Shown in pieces: positions 35,531 to 46,355 of a stretch of 64,000 bases of DNA (its first letter is position 1; each line of letters opens with the position of its first letter). Under the pieces are notes generated by a model. The model did not search any database. It saw nothing but the letters and a program-made list of their open reading frames with translations, and was not told where the DNA came from. The translations under genes and the position numbers were made by a program. This stretch comes from Siphonodentalium dalli (lineage: Eukaryota > Mollusca > Scaphopoda > Gadilida > Siphonodentaliidae): the NCBI GenBank assembly GCA_032622095.1, contig CP136061.1, forward strand, positions 1,486,001 to 1,550,000. Reading direction: 5' to 3'.

Positions 35531-36319
35531 TTGTGTTATCCATCGAGTTGGTCAGTGTTATCCATCGAGTCGGTCCAGGCGATGGATATAACGCTCTACG
35601 CCACGGCAATTTCCCACTATTTAATAGGGAAGCATATAATAAAGACCTTTATCGGCTACAGAAGTATTACTACAATGTCTACCAACACCGCATACAACCA
35701 AGAACAATGGATAATATTGAAGTTACACAAGAAATATGCACAAGTCAACAGCGACCTGTTCTTTCTCTCCGAGTGCAAGAAGAATAAACTCTTACCGAAA
35801 GGACTCGTTATAAAGAATCCCTTGCAGAACACATATCGCAGTGAGTATTCAGACGTACTCTGCAACCGTACTAGCATTCGAATTCTAAACCATCTTATCG
35901 ACCTGATATATGCAAAAAAGTCCAACATAGAACATCACATAAAGGACTTCCTTTCCAAAAATGTCAATGTTGATAAAAAATGTCACGAAAAATGTTACAG
36001 AGATAACCTGAACGTTCTTATGACACGAAAGAAGAACAAACTCAACAATCTACTCGACATGCATTCTACGTCTGAGGACAAACGTGATTCATCTCATCGT
36101 CAATCCAACATAATTAATTTATCTGACTATGAACTTAATGCTTCTGAAGAATCTGTACTAGAACGCGGACTATCGTTTTGCCCGAGTGTCAAATTGGACA
36201 AGGTCCAAACTTGCGCGGACTTGGAGGAATATTTCCGAAGACTTCGTTTGATAGAATACTTCCATGGCCGCGATGAGCCTGAGGTTTGCGGATATTATAA
36301 TCAACAGAAACTGGTGTGA
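35531..36319 (+). pseudogene. Penelope-like element N-terminal domain (left arm)
   Basis: A 262-codon open frame. The C-terminal part has IINLSDYELNASEESVLERG and LEEYFRRLRLIEYF, the style of the conserved region ahead of the RT in Penelope-like elements. The start is uncertain; the first ~50 codons overlap a short repeat (GTTATCCATCGAGT twice). It is separated from the RT frame by ~500 bp with stops, so the element is not intact. Confidence 0.65.
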
Positions 36320-36843
36320 GATAACGACCCATTATAATCTCACAACTTGATTCAAACTATACGAATGTCCCAATATATAAAACCCCAAACTCAGATATTC
36401 GTGTTCGGTTCTTAACGAAACCTCACACGTCTTACTTCCAGCGAAGACATACACACAATGAAGATGGCTCCCAAATATGGTCAAGGGAAATGACCATAAC
36501 GGAGGAACCAATCCCGATGTGTATTGCCAAACGCCTCATCTAATATGCATCCCAAATAGTATATAAGAAACAACCACATCCCATCACCTCATGCTTTCAC
36601 TAGACTCACCTCATCTCGAGGTTCTCTCCAGGCATCACCCACACCAGGCATCACCCATTCGGGGACCTCACTTCGCGGCGACTCTTGATCATCATGTTTG
36701 TATACACTGCTTATCTTATTCACGACATAATAAAGACTTGTACCTAATATATCTATGTGTTCATTACCTCACACCGGACGTAATGTTAAGTTAGATACTT
36801 ACATCGATCTGTTCCGAAACAGAGTTAAACGCGACATTCTGTC
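36320..36843. other. Non-coding interval between Penelope domains (left)
   Basis: About 520 bp with stops in all frames, containing CAGGCATCACCCA twice and an AATAAAGACTTGTACC polyadenylation-like sequence. It may be a separate insertion or decayed linker; mirrored in the right arm at about 43845-44368. Confidence 0.5.
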
Positions 36844-38032
36844 GAAGAACAAAAACTACTGTACAATTTAAAACCATCAGAGCGGCGTACTATTTCCACC
36901 CTCCGCGGTAATTCAAACATTGTGATAAAACCTGCGGATAAAGGCGGAGCGACAGTAGTGCTAAACAAAACTGATTATGTCAATGAAGCTCAACGTCAAC
37001 TTTCCGACACAGAGTATTACGAGCGCCTCCAAACCGACCCGACAACTGCCTTCCAGACCGAGCTCGGAGAACTTCTTGATGAGATGTCCAAGGCTGATCG
37101 AAGTCTGATCACTCCTTTAATACCCAGTGATCCTCGACCAGGAATTATGTATCTCCTCCCGAAGATCCACAACCATAATGTACCTGGCCGACCTATTGTA
37201 TCTGGAATAGGAATTCTATCCGAGAACATGGCCAAACTTGTTGACGATGTATTAAAACCCATCGTTCAGAACACTCCTAGTTTTGTAAAGGATACAACAG
37301 ACTTCCTCAGGAAAATCTCCGATATTGGACCACTCAACGAGGATACTCTTCTGGTTACATTGGACGTTGTATCCTTATATACGAAAATCCCACACGATAG
37401 CGGATTGAAAGCAGTGGAACGGAGCTTGATCGATTCGGGTGATAATCTAGTTTCTAACAGAGCTAATGTTGATCTCTGTTCCTTCATACTAAAACATAAT
37501 TATTTTACGTTTAACAACGAAATGTGGCTCCAGAAAATGGGAACCAGCATGGGATCGCCCATAGGACCTCAGTATAGCAACATATTTATGTCCGACATGG
37601 AGAAGAGATTTCTAGATTCACGTCGTAATAAACCCAAAGCATACTACCGATTCATAGACGACGTATTTATGGTATGGGACCAAGGAGTTCAAGAGCTGGA
37701 GGAGTTTCTGCGTGATTTCAACAAGTGTGTGCCTTCAATTCAACTTAAAATGGAGTACTCTGATTCATCTGTAAAATTTCTTGATGTCACCGTCAAGAGA
37801 TGTGGAGACACTCTATCTACGACTGTTTACAGAAAACCTACAGACTGAACAGATAAAGCAACCAGAATATCGCAAAATTGCACTGAGTGAACATTTGGAT
37901 GAATGTGAAAAGAATGAATATTCGATCTTCCCATTCCAAAAACTATTCTCAGCAAACAGAATACGCCGAACCCGGAATGAAGATTTCTACATTGATCACT
38001 TCCGACGAAAGCTAAATGCGTCCAGGAAATGA
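36844..38032 (+). pseudogene. Penelope-like reverse transcriptase (left arm)
   Basis: The RT core is clear: VIKPADKGGATVV, MYLLPKIHNHNVPGRPIVSG, VTLDVVSLYTKIPH (catalytic Asp), GTSMGSPIGPQYSNIFM, and YYRFIDDVFM with the paired catalytic Asp near residues 246-247 of the frame that starts at 36922. The frame stops at a TGA (37846) right after KPTD; the right arm has CGA there. After a frame change, 37860-38032 encodes HLDECEKNEYSIFPFQKLF and FYIDHFRRKLN, the end of a GIY-YIG domain. The linker and catalytic half of the endonuclease are therefore deleted. Not functional. Confidence 0.85.
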
Positions 38033-38447
38033 CGTTGTGTGAAGCTGAGTTATCACTCTTGACACTATGACGTCATAATTCAATTTATCGTCTATTGAAA
38101 AGTGGCAATGCCACGAAAGGCCTATGGACATTTTATTTAAATTAATTAATTTTCTATAGACATGTTTTATGTTATTCTTGGACAGTAATATATATATAAT
38201 ACTTCTGTAGCCGATAAAGGTCTGTATCCTAGCTGTATGATGATGGATTGTGAAATAACACCTTTAAGACCTTTGAAATTTATATACGAACAAGCTTTCG
38301 GCTTCCGCCTTTCTCAAGTTCACTCACAATGAATATAATACAACGTTACACAGTTACAAATACAAGATGCAACGCAATAGCAATGGCGCGTTATGTGACG
38401 TAATCACTGCTGATATAAAAATGACGCGCAATATAATATCTAGTAAG
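38033..38447. other. 3' junction between two Penelope fragments (left)
   Basis: Tail-to-tail junction. It contains ATACTTCTGTAGCCGATAAA, an inverted copy of 35650-35670, so the RT copy is flanked by an inverted terminal piece, as seen in Penelope elements with partial pseudo-LTRs. No gene. Confidence 0.5.
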
Positions 38448-39260
38448 TTATAACCATATGACCATAAAGTCAGCATCTTTATTGATGCCCAGATGCAGGC
38501 TCCCGAATGCGTCTATCATTTGTTGCTCTTTGATTCTGCGGTCTTCACGCACGGGCAGACCACCACACAATACCTGTAGACGAATGTCTTTAACTGAATG
38601 GTCAGGTAAGTTGAAGTGGCGGGCATATGGTAATCCCACATCATATGGATCCGCGTTCTTTCTCGTAATTTATTGCCTGTTTATCCGATATAACTTTCCG
38701 AACATCCATGACAGACAATACAATATATAATATCTTCCGAGTTACAGTCCATAGATATATTCGGATAGATTGTCATTCCATTTTTAATGTCCGTGACCCT
38801 CCAATTTGAAGGAAATTGCATGTGCCACACCGTTTGTCACCACATTTACTGACTATGTGATTTGGAATCCCATCAGTTGTGAACTTTGCTTTCGTCAATA
38901 TTTTTTTCAGATTTTTCGGTTGGCGTTTGCTAGGTAGAATGTCATTTGATTTTATTATAGAATTCATTTTTTCACTTTTCTGTATGATGGGGAAGAGCTG
39001 TTTTGCAACTGTAGCCATATTATGATGGTGAGGGTTATGTGTGGAAATCATCGGAATTGGGTCTGGCTTTGGTTCTGGTCAACTCTCTGCGCGTAGCTCC
39101 GCGATTGGAATGGCTCTAGCGCGTTTTATGCCATCCTGTATTAGTTTCTGCGGATAGTTTTGTTTTTTAAGAAAAACATTTAGTTTCCATAATGTTTTAA
39201 CGAAATTCACTAATTTCCCTTTTTTTCTAGCTATAATTTGTTCAAGGTCACTGAGTTAAG
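38448..39260 (-). pseudogene. Penelope-like linker and GIY-YIG endonuclease fragment (left)
   Basis: Minus-strand reading from about 39260: LSDLEQIIARKKGKLVNF, then QNYPQKLIQDGIKRARAIP, a linker with KRQPKNLKKILTKAKF, the Cys motif CGDKRCGTC, then CHGCSEIYIG-stop-TGNKLRERTRIH (GIY-YIG core with a TAA), and after a frame change HFNLPDHSVKDIRLQVLCGG and EQQMIDAFGS. It belongs to a different element from the RT copy and points towards it. The coding sense crosses the palindrome arm edge at 39226 into the loop, which marks this as the original copy. Confidence 0.75.
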
Positions 39261-41460
39261 CAAATATTAAGCAATGGACATTACGTGCCTCCTTAACTCT
39301 GACATATAATTTAAGATTTCAGCGTAATTAATCCACATTAGGTTTACTTTTTATATAGCCTCTTTGTGCTCAGAACAGTACCAAAATATATCATTCGCCA
39401 GTCGTTACACTAATTCCAATTATCTTTTCTTTTTTCCAGTGTTGGCATATTTAGCTTGTGTGTGTTCGTGGGGGACTGTACCAAGGACGTTGTTCACATA
39501 TGCCCATATTGCAATGCAGAGTTTGGCCGCTTCAATAGACTGTAAACCACAAAGGCCGGACTATAGACGTCAATCTTACTGTAGACAGTAATTATGTTAT
39601 GACAATTGGTCCGAACATTTTCAGATCTGGGACACAATAATAGTGAATGATTTATACTCAGCTGTTTCATACATTCTGATATTAATAAAGGCTCGGCTGA
39701 ATCTGACTGTGAACGAAACATGAGTTTGTGTCGTGGTGATACCCTGGCACTGATTCGCGGCCATGTTGGTTCCATCTAGCCCCGTTCGTTATTCGTTTTC
39801 AGAGCTAGTTCTGGATTACCAATCCATATATGGAGCTTTTGAATATTCATGAATTCCATATATGGAATTCTACTCCATAACATTGACCTGGGCACTAAAA
39901 CAAACGGAACGGGGCTGGATGAATGGACTCAGTGACAAATCGTATTGAATTGCTGGAGATTCTCCATTTTCCTCACATGTGCATGGGTAGGAACGACGAA
40001 TAACCACTACAATATTATCTGGTTCACATGTACGGAATATTGCATGACCATTATCCGTTTGGTTACTCCGACCAGTGATATGCTCGTTGTTATGCTTGTA
40101 ATACAGATATTATATATATAATAGCATGTACTGTCTTACAAGATCAAGGTAAATATTGTTAGGCCAATGCATTGTGGGTTGTGGCAAATTATTAGGAAGT
40201 TCAAGGGTTAGGTCATTTCAGATTTTCAGATTATATGGCCAAAACTTATTCATTTAGATGGAATATAATTGACGCCACAAGGACTCACCCGTGTGATTGG
40301 GACCCTGACCCTAATATATCCCCTTTCTTTCATATACTTTGCAGACACTCTCCTCTTGTTCTTGACATCCATTACATTTTTGCTCCGCCAATATTATGTG
40401 GGTAAAATGACGAATATGTTTGAGGCGTTTTTCTTTCTTACTAAAACCTATGTTGACTAACAAATAGGCCATTTATGGTCTACCTGCCAGTGCTTCACTT
40501 TGACTTTTGTTCTGTCATTCTGGTGTGCTAGGTTTGGTGTTGCTTACCCTGGAACTCGTGTTACCTGGTCTGACACCCACTTACCTGATTGGTTACACAT
40601 AAAAACAAAACTTATTCATTTAGATGGAATATAATTGACGCCACAAGGACTCACTCGTGTGGCAGTTTAAGGACCTCGTCTTCGCGCAATTCGCAACGAA
40701 TCTTGCAAATGTCAGCAACGTGGATTGTGACAGCTCAGCGACATCACATTGGCAAATAAACCAGGTCATTCCGTTTAACCCTTTACCCAACAAACCGGCC
40801 AAAACCGGCCAAGTAAAGCTTCAACAGCCTAAAATATCTTTGGTCTGTCTCAATAGAACCATACAAATATGGATATCATTGGAACCGGCTCCTTGACCAC
40901 ATTGTGATAGTTACAGTTATGCCCTGTGCCAATGCATTCTCTTATATATGCGAGTCGACCATAGGTCGCCTCGCATATATAAGAGAATGCATTGGCCTAA
41001 AAAAATCTTTTTTTAACACTTTTTACCATTTTTTCTTACATTCTTTAACAATTTTATATTTTTTAATGTGTTAAGCCAATGCATTCTCTTATATATGCGA
41101 GGCGACCTATGGTCGACTCGCATATATAAGAGAATGCATTGGCACAGGGCCCTTCTGTTGGGTAAATGGTTAACGTTATCCAACAATCCAAAAAAACAAA
41201 ACAAACGAGCATGCGCTAAGAACTCCCCATTCTCGGCCATTCCAGCTCCAACTTGCACAGAGATCATGTAGAGTTTTGCTCGCAATCCGCTCCAGTCCCA
41301 TCGAGACTCTAGTGTTCTTCCAGTCAACTCATAGTCCGGTGCATTTATGAGAAAAAAATCCAGACCAGAACTAACTGCAACATAATTTTTTTTGCTGCTG
41401 GAATAAGTACATAAACCCTCCATAAACAACATGCATGTACTACAAATCAGCAAAAATCGG
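39227..41460. other. Unique loop of palindrome 2
   Basis: Contains a 14 bp inverted pair AGCCCCGTTCGTT / AACGGAACGGGGCT (39779 and 39903) around 140 bp, and a 48 bp direct repeat starting CTTATTCATTTAGATGGAAT (40247 and 40612). The nested hairpins at 40921-41151 are listed separately. No supported host gene. Confidence 0.6.
40921..41151. repeat. Two ~68 bp palindromes arranged as a larger palindrome
   Basis: Each unit reads CCAATGCATTCTCTTATATA, TGCGAG, a 12-14 bp centre containing GGTCG/CGACC, then the complement. The two units at 40929-40996 and 41073-41142 are inverted to each other, and the outer GCCCTGTG/CACAGGGC extends the symmetry over 231 bp. A related unit is at 58739-58811. Confidence 0.85.
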
Positions 41461-42239
41461 AAAAAAAGGGAAATTAGTGAATTTCGTTAAAACATTATGG
41501 AAACTAAATGTTTTTCTTAAAAAACAAAACTATCCGCAGAAACTAATACAGGATGGCATAAAACGCGCTAGAGCCATTCCAATCGCGGAGCTACGCGCAG
41601 AGAGTTGACCAGAACCAAAGCCAGACCCAATTCCGATGATTTCCACACATAACCCTCACCATCATAATATGGCTACAGTTGCAAAACAGCTCTTCCCCAT
41701 CATACAGAAAAGTGAAAAAATGAATTCTATAATAAAATCAAATGACATTCTACCTAGCAAACGCCAACCGAAAAATCTGAAAAAAATATTGACGAAAGCA
41801 AAGTTCACAACTGATGGGATTCCAAATCACATAGTCAGTAAATGTGGTGACAAACGGTGTGGCACATGCAATTTCCTTCAAATTGGAGGGTCACGGACAT
41901 TAAAAATGGAATGACAATCTATCCGAATATATCTATGGACTGTAACTCGGAAGATATTAAATATTGTATTGTCTGTCATGGATGTTCGGAAATTTATATC
42001 GGATAAACAGGCAATAAATTACGAGAAAGAACGCGGATCCATATGATGAGGGATTACCATATGCCCGCCACTTCATCTTACCTGACCATTCAGTTAAAGA
42101 CATTCGTCTACAGGTATTGTGTGGTGGTCTGCCCGTGCGTGAAGACCGCAGAATCAAAGAGCAACAAATGATAGACGCATTCGGGAGCCTGCATCTGGGC
42201 ATCAATAAAGATGCTGACTTTATGGTCAAATGGTTATAA
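41461..42239 (+). pseudogene. Penelope-like linker and GIY-YIG fragment (right)
   Basis: Inverted copy of 38448-39226 with the same protein motifs, the same TAA after CSEIYIG and the same frame change, so the decay predates the duplication. An additional stop lies between RAES and PEPKPD in both arms. The upstream coding seen at 39227-39260 is absent here. Confidence 0.75.
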
Positions 42240-42655
42240 CTTACTAGATATTATATTGCGCGTCATTTTTATATCAGCAGTGATTACGTCACATAACGCG
42301 CCATTGCTATTGCTTTTCATCTTGTATTTGTAACTGTGTAACGTTGTATTATATTCATTGTGAGTGAACTTGAGAAAGGCGGAAGCCGAAAGCTTGTTCG
42401 TATATAAATTTCAAAGGTCTTAAAGGTGTTATTTCACAATCCATCATCATACAGCTAGGATACAGACCTTTATCGGCTACAGAAGTATTATATATATATA
42501 TACTGTCCAAGAATAACATAAAACATGTCTATAGAAAATTTATTAATTTAAATAAAATGTCCATAGGCCTTTCGTGGCATTGCCACTTTTCAATAGACGA
42601 TAAATTGAATTATGACGTCATAGTGTCAAGAGTGATAACTCAGCTTCACACAACG

Positions 42656-43844
42656 TCATTTCCTGGACGCATTTAGCTTTCTTCGGAAGTGATCAATGTA
42701 GAAATCTTCATTCCGGGTTCGGCGTATTCTGTTTGCTGAGAATAGTTTTTGGAATGGGAAGATCGAATATTCATTCTTTTCACATTCATCCAAATGTTCA
42801 CTCAGTGTAATTTTGCGATATTCTGGTTGCTTTATCTGTTCGGTCTGTAGGTTTTCTGTAAACAGTCGTAGATAGAGTGTCTCCACATCTCTTGACGGTG
42901 ACATCAAGAAATTTTACAGATGAATCAGAGTACTCCATTTTAAGTTGAATTGAAGGCACACACTTGTTGAAATCACGCAGAAACTCCCCCAGCTCTTGAA
43001 CTCCATGGTCCCATACCATAAATACGTCGTCTATGAATCGGTAGTATGCTTTGGGTTTATTACGACGTGAATCTAGAAATCTCTTCTCCATGTCGGACAT
43101 AAATATGTTGCTATACTGAGGTCCTATGGGCGATCCCATGCTGGTTCCCATTTTCTGGAGCCACATTTCGTTGTTAAACGTAAAATAATTATGTTTTAGT
43201 ATGAAGGAACAGAGATCAACATTAGCTCTGTTAGAAACTAGATTATCACCCGAATCGATCAAGCTCCGTTCCACTGCTTTCAATCCGCTATCGTGTGGGA
43301 TTTTCGTATATAAGGATACAACGTCCAATGTAACCAGAAGAGTATCCTCGTTGAGTGGTCCAATATCGGAGATTTTCCTGAGGAAGTCTGTTGTATCCTT
43401 TACAAAACTAGGAGTGTTCTGAACGATGGGTTTTAATACATCGTCAACAAGTTTTGCCATGTTCTCGGATAGAATTCCTATTCCAGATACAATAGGTCGG
43501 CCAGGTACATTATGGTTGTGGATCTTCGGGAGGAGATACATAATTCCTGGTCGAGGATCACTGGGTATTAAAGGAGTGATCAGACTTCGATCAGCCTTGG
43601 ACATCTCATCAAGAAGTTTTCCGAGCTCGGTCTGGAAGGCGGTTGTCGGGTCGGTTTGGAGGCGCTCGTAATACTCTGTGTCGGAAAGTTGACGTTGAGC
43701 TTCATTGACATAATCAGTTTTGTTTAGCACTACTGTCGCTCCGCCTTTATCCGCAGGTTTTATCACAATGTTTGAATTACCGCGGAGGGTGGAAATAGCA
43801 CGCCGCTCTGATGGTTTTAAATTGTACAGTAGTTTTTGTTCTTC
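42656..43844 (-). pseudogene. Penelope-like reverse transcriptase (right arm)
   Basis: Inverted copy of 36844-38032 with the same RT motifs, including FIDDVFM. It keeps a CGA codon where the left copy has TGA, so its frame runs 14 codons further, then ends before the same GIY-YIG C-terminal scrap (42907-42656). Differences include K for E, H for Q and G for E. Confidence 0.85.
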
Positions 43845-44368
43845 GACAGAATGTCGCGTTTAACTCTGTTTCGGAACAGATCGATGTAAGTATCTAACTT
43901 AACATTACGTCCGGTGTGAGGTAATGAACACATAGATATATTAGGTACAAGTCTTTATTATGTCGTGAATAAGATAAGCAGTGTATACAAACATGATGAT
44001 CAAGAGTCGCCGCGAAGTGAGGTCCCCGAATGGGTGATGCCTGGTGTGGGTGATGCCTGGAGAGAACCTCGAGATGAGGTGAGTCTAGTGAAAGCATGAG
44101 GTGATGGGATGTGGTTGTTTCTTATATACTATTTGGGATGCATATTAGATGAGGCGTTTGGCAATACACATCGGGATTGGTTCCTCCGTTATGGTCATTT
44201 CCCTTGACCATATTTGGGAGCCATCTTCATTGTGTGTATGTCTTCGCTGGAAGTAAGACGTGTGAGGTTTCGTTAAGAACTGAACACGAATATCTGAGTT
44301 TGGGGTTTTATATATTGGGACATTCGTATAGTTTGAATCAAGTTGTGAGATTATAATGGGTCGTTATC

Positions 44369-45157
44369 TCACACCAGTTTCTGTTGATTATAATATCCGC
44401 AAACCTCAGGCTCATCGCGGCCATGGAAGTATTCTATCAAACGAAGTCTTCGGAAATATTCCTCCAAGTCCGCGCAAGTTTGGACCTTGTCCAATTTGAC
44501 ACTCGGGCAAAACGATAGTCCGCGTTCTAGTACAGATTCTTCAGAAGCATTAAGTTCATAGTCAGATAAATTAATTATGTTGGATTGACGATGAGATGAA
44601 TCACGTTTGTCCTCAGACGTAGAATGCATGTCGAGTAGATTGTTGAGTTTGTTCTTCTTTCGTGTCATATGAACGTTCAGGTTATCTCTGTAACATTTTT
44701 CGTGACATTTTTTATCAACATTGACATTTTTGGAAAGGAAGTCCTTTATGTGATGTTCTATGTTGGACTTTTTTGCATATATCAGGTCGATAAGATGGTT
44801 TAGAATTCGAATGCTAGTACGGTTGCAGAGTACGTCTGAATACTCACTGCGATATGTGTTCTGCAAGGGATTCTTTATAACGAGTCCTTTCGGTAAGAGT
44901 TTATTCTTCTTGCACTCGGAGAGAAAGAACAGGTCGCTGTTGACTTGTGCATATTTCTTGTGTAACTTCAATATTATCCATTGTTCTTGGTTGTATGCGG
45001 TGTTGGTAGACATTGTAGTAATACTTCTGTAGCCGATAAAGGTCTTTATTATATGCTTCCCTATTAAATAGTGGGAAATTGCCGTGGCGTAGAGCGTTAT
45101 ATCCATCGCCTGGACCGACTCGATGGATAACACTGACCAACTCGATGGATAACACAA
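44369..45157 (-). pseudogene. Penelope-like N-terminal domain (right arm)
   Basis: Inverted copy of 35531-36319, open over 262 codons with one Leu/His difference (NVLMT versus NVHMT). Same interpretation and same separation from the RT frame. Confidence 0.65.
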
Positions 45158-45491
45158 TAGTATTACTTATTCGTAGATTACTTCCGGTTTATAGCGGCGA
45201 ATCACATTAAGTTTCAAAGCGTATCAATAACAGCGGGACTATTTTTTTAATTATTGATTTTTACGGTAGCGAAAGAGTTTTTCCCCCTGGATTGTTTCTT
45301 CTGTGCTAATTAATACTATACGTAATAGTAAATTTAACTTGAAGATACTTTAGGTATCCATGCAAACAATCTCCGTCTGCTTCATAATAAATAGAAAATT
45401 TTCACAATTTACGAAGATATGGACTCTACGTTTGATAATTTTGAGATGAGGACACTCTGATCGGATTGAGTACCTTTAACGTTTATTTGCC

Positions 45492-45982
45492 TGTATTATA
45501 GGAATGTACCCACATCGTAGTGAGGGGAGAACTATATCGTGTATTATAGGAATGTACTCACACCGTAGTAAGGGGGAACTCTATCGTGTATTATAGGAAT
45601 GTACTCACATCGTAGTGAGGGGAGAACTCTATCGTGTATTATAGAAATGTACTCGCGCCGTAGCGAGGGGGAGAACTCTAGCGTATATTATAGGAATGTA
45701 CTCGCGCCGTAGTGAGGGGGAGAACTCTATCTTGTATTATAGGAAATTACTCACATCGTAGCGAGGGGGTGAACTATATCGTGTGGTGTAGGAATGTACT
45801 CACACCATAGTGAGGGGTGAACTCTATGGTGTAATATAGGAATGTACTCACATCGTAGTGAGGGGTGAACTCAATCGTGTATTATAGGAATGTACACACA
45901 TCGTAGTGAGGTGGAGAACTCTATAGTGTAATATAGGAATGTACTCACATCGTAGTGTGGGGTGAACTCTATCGTGTATAAT
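45492..45982. repeat. ~47 bp minisatellite (right arm)
   Basis: Inverted partner of the array at 34624-35226, about ten units. It is shorter than the left array by roughly one to two units and has no lectin exon beside it, which is consistent with the breakpoint lying within the array. Confidence 0.85.
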
Positions 45983-46355
45983 CACAACCCAAAAGGGTTG
46001 TTTTACGGTATTACGTATGTGACGTCAGTAATTTCTATACCCTATCAACATGAAAAAATTGTTTTTACATCCGGGCGATTCAGACCTATGGGCCCTATGG
46101 TGGCCGCCATGTTGGAATAGAATTGTCAAATTAATAAAACGAATTTATTTTTCTTCTTCGATCAGCCTCCCTATAGCAACACTATTAAATTTGAAAAACA
46201 AAATCAACCTTATTCAAAATTAAATGCTTAATGTGGATTTAGCTGACGCGGGCGCATAGCATTCGGCAAACATCGCCAGATTCCGTACCGTTACAGTTAG
46301 AATATTACGTCCCCTGGCAGGCCATAGCAACGTTGGAAATGATGACGTAATTTCG
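45983..46355. other. Unique DNA between palindromes 2 and 3
   Basis: Contains a small hairpin AACCCAAAAGGGTT and GGTGGCCGCCATGTTGG. No open frame of note. Confidence 0.5.

Larger units (their letters stand above)
34736..39226. repeat. Left arm of palindrome 2
   Basis: Reverse complement of 41461-45982; paired coordinates sum to 80687-80688 over most of the length. Arms differ by scattered substitutions (for example E/K, Q/H and E/G in the encoded RT) and a 26 bp indel near 35260. Contents: minisatellite, MITE end, Penelope N-terminal frame, RT frame, then a second Penelope fragment on the other strand. Confidence 0.95.
41461..45982. repeat. Right arm of palindrome 2
   Basis: Inverted partner of 34736-39226. 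Its inner edge at 41461 cuts a Penelope coding sequence that continues in the left copy, so this arm appears to be the derived one. The outer edge lies inside the minisatellite at 45982, directly before AATCACAACCCAAAAGGGTT. Confidence 0.95.

Noticed and set aside
38220-38265. Possible hammerhead ribozyme (TGATGATGG then GAAAT) near a Penelope end
   Set aside because: The first core base is not the required C, and I could not draw convincing helices I and III. A covariance-model search would settle it.
40247-40660. 48 bp direct repeat in the loop of palindrome 2, considered as LTRs or target duplications
   Set aside because: Too long for a target duplication and too short for LTRs, and the 365 bp between shows no element structure.
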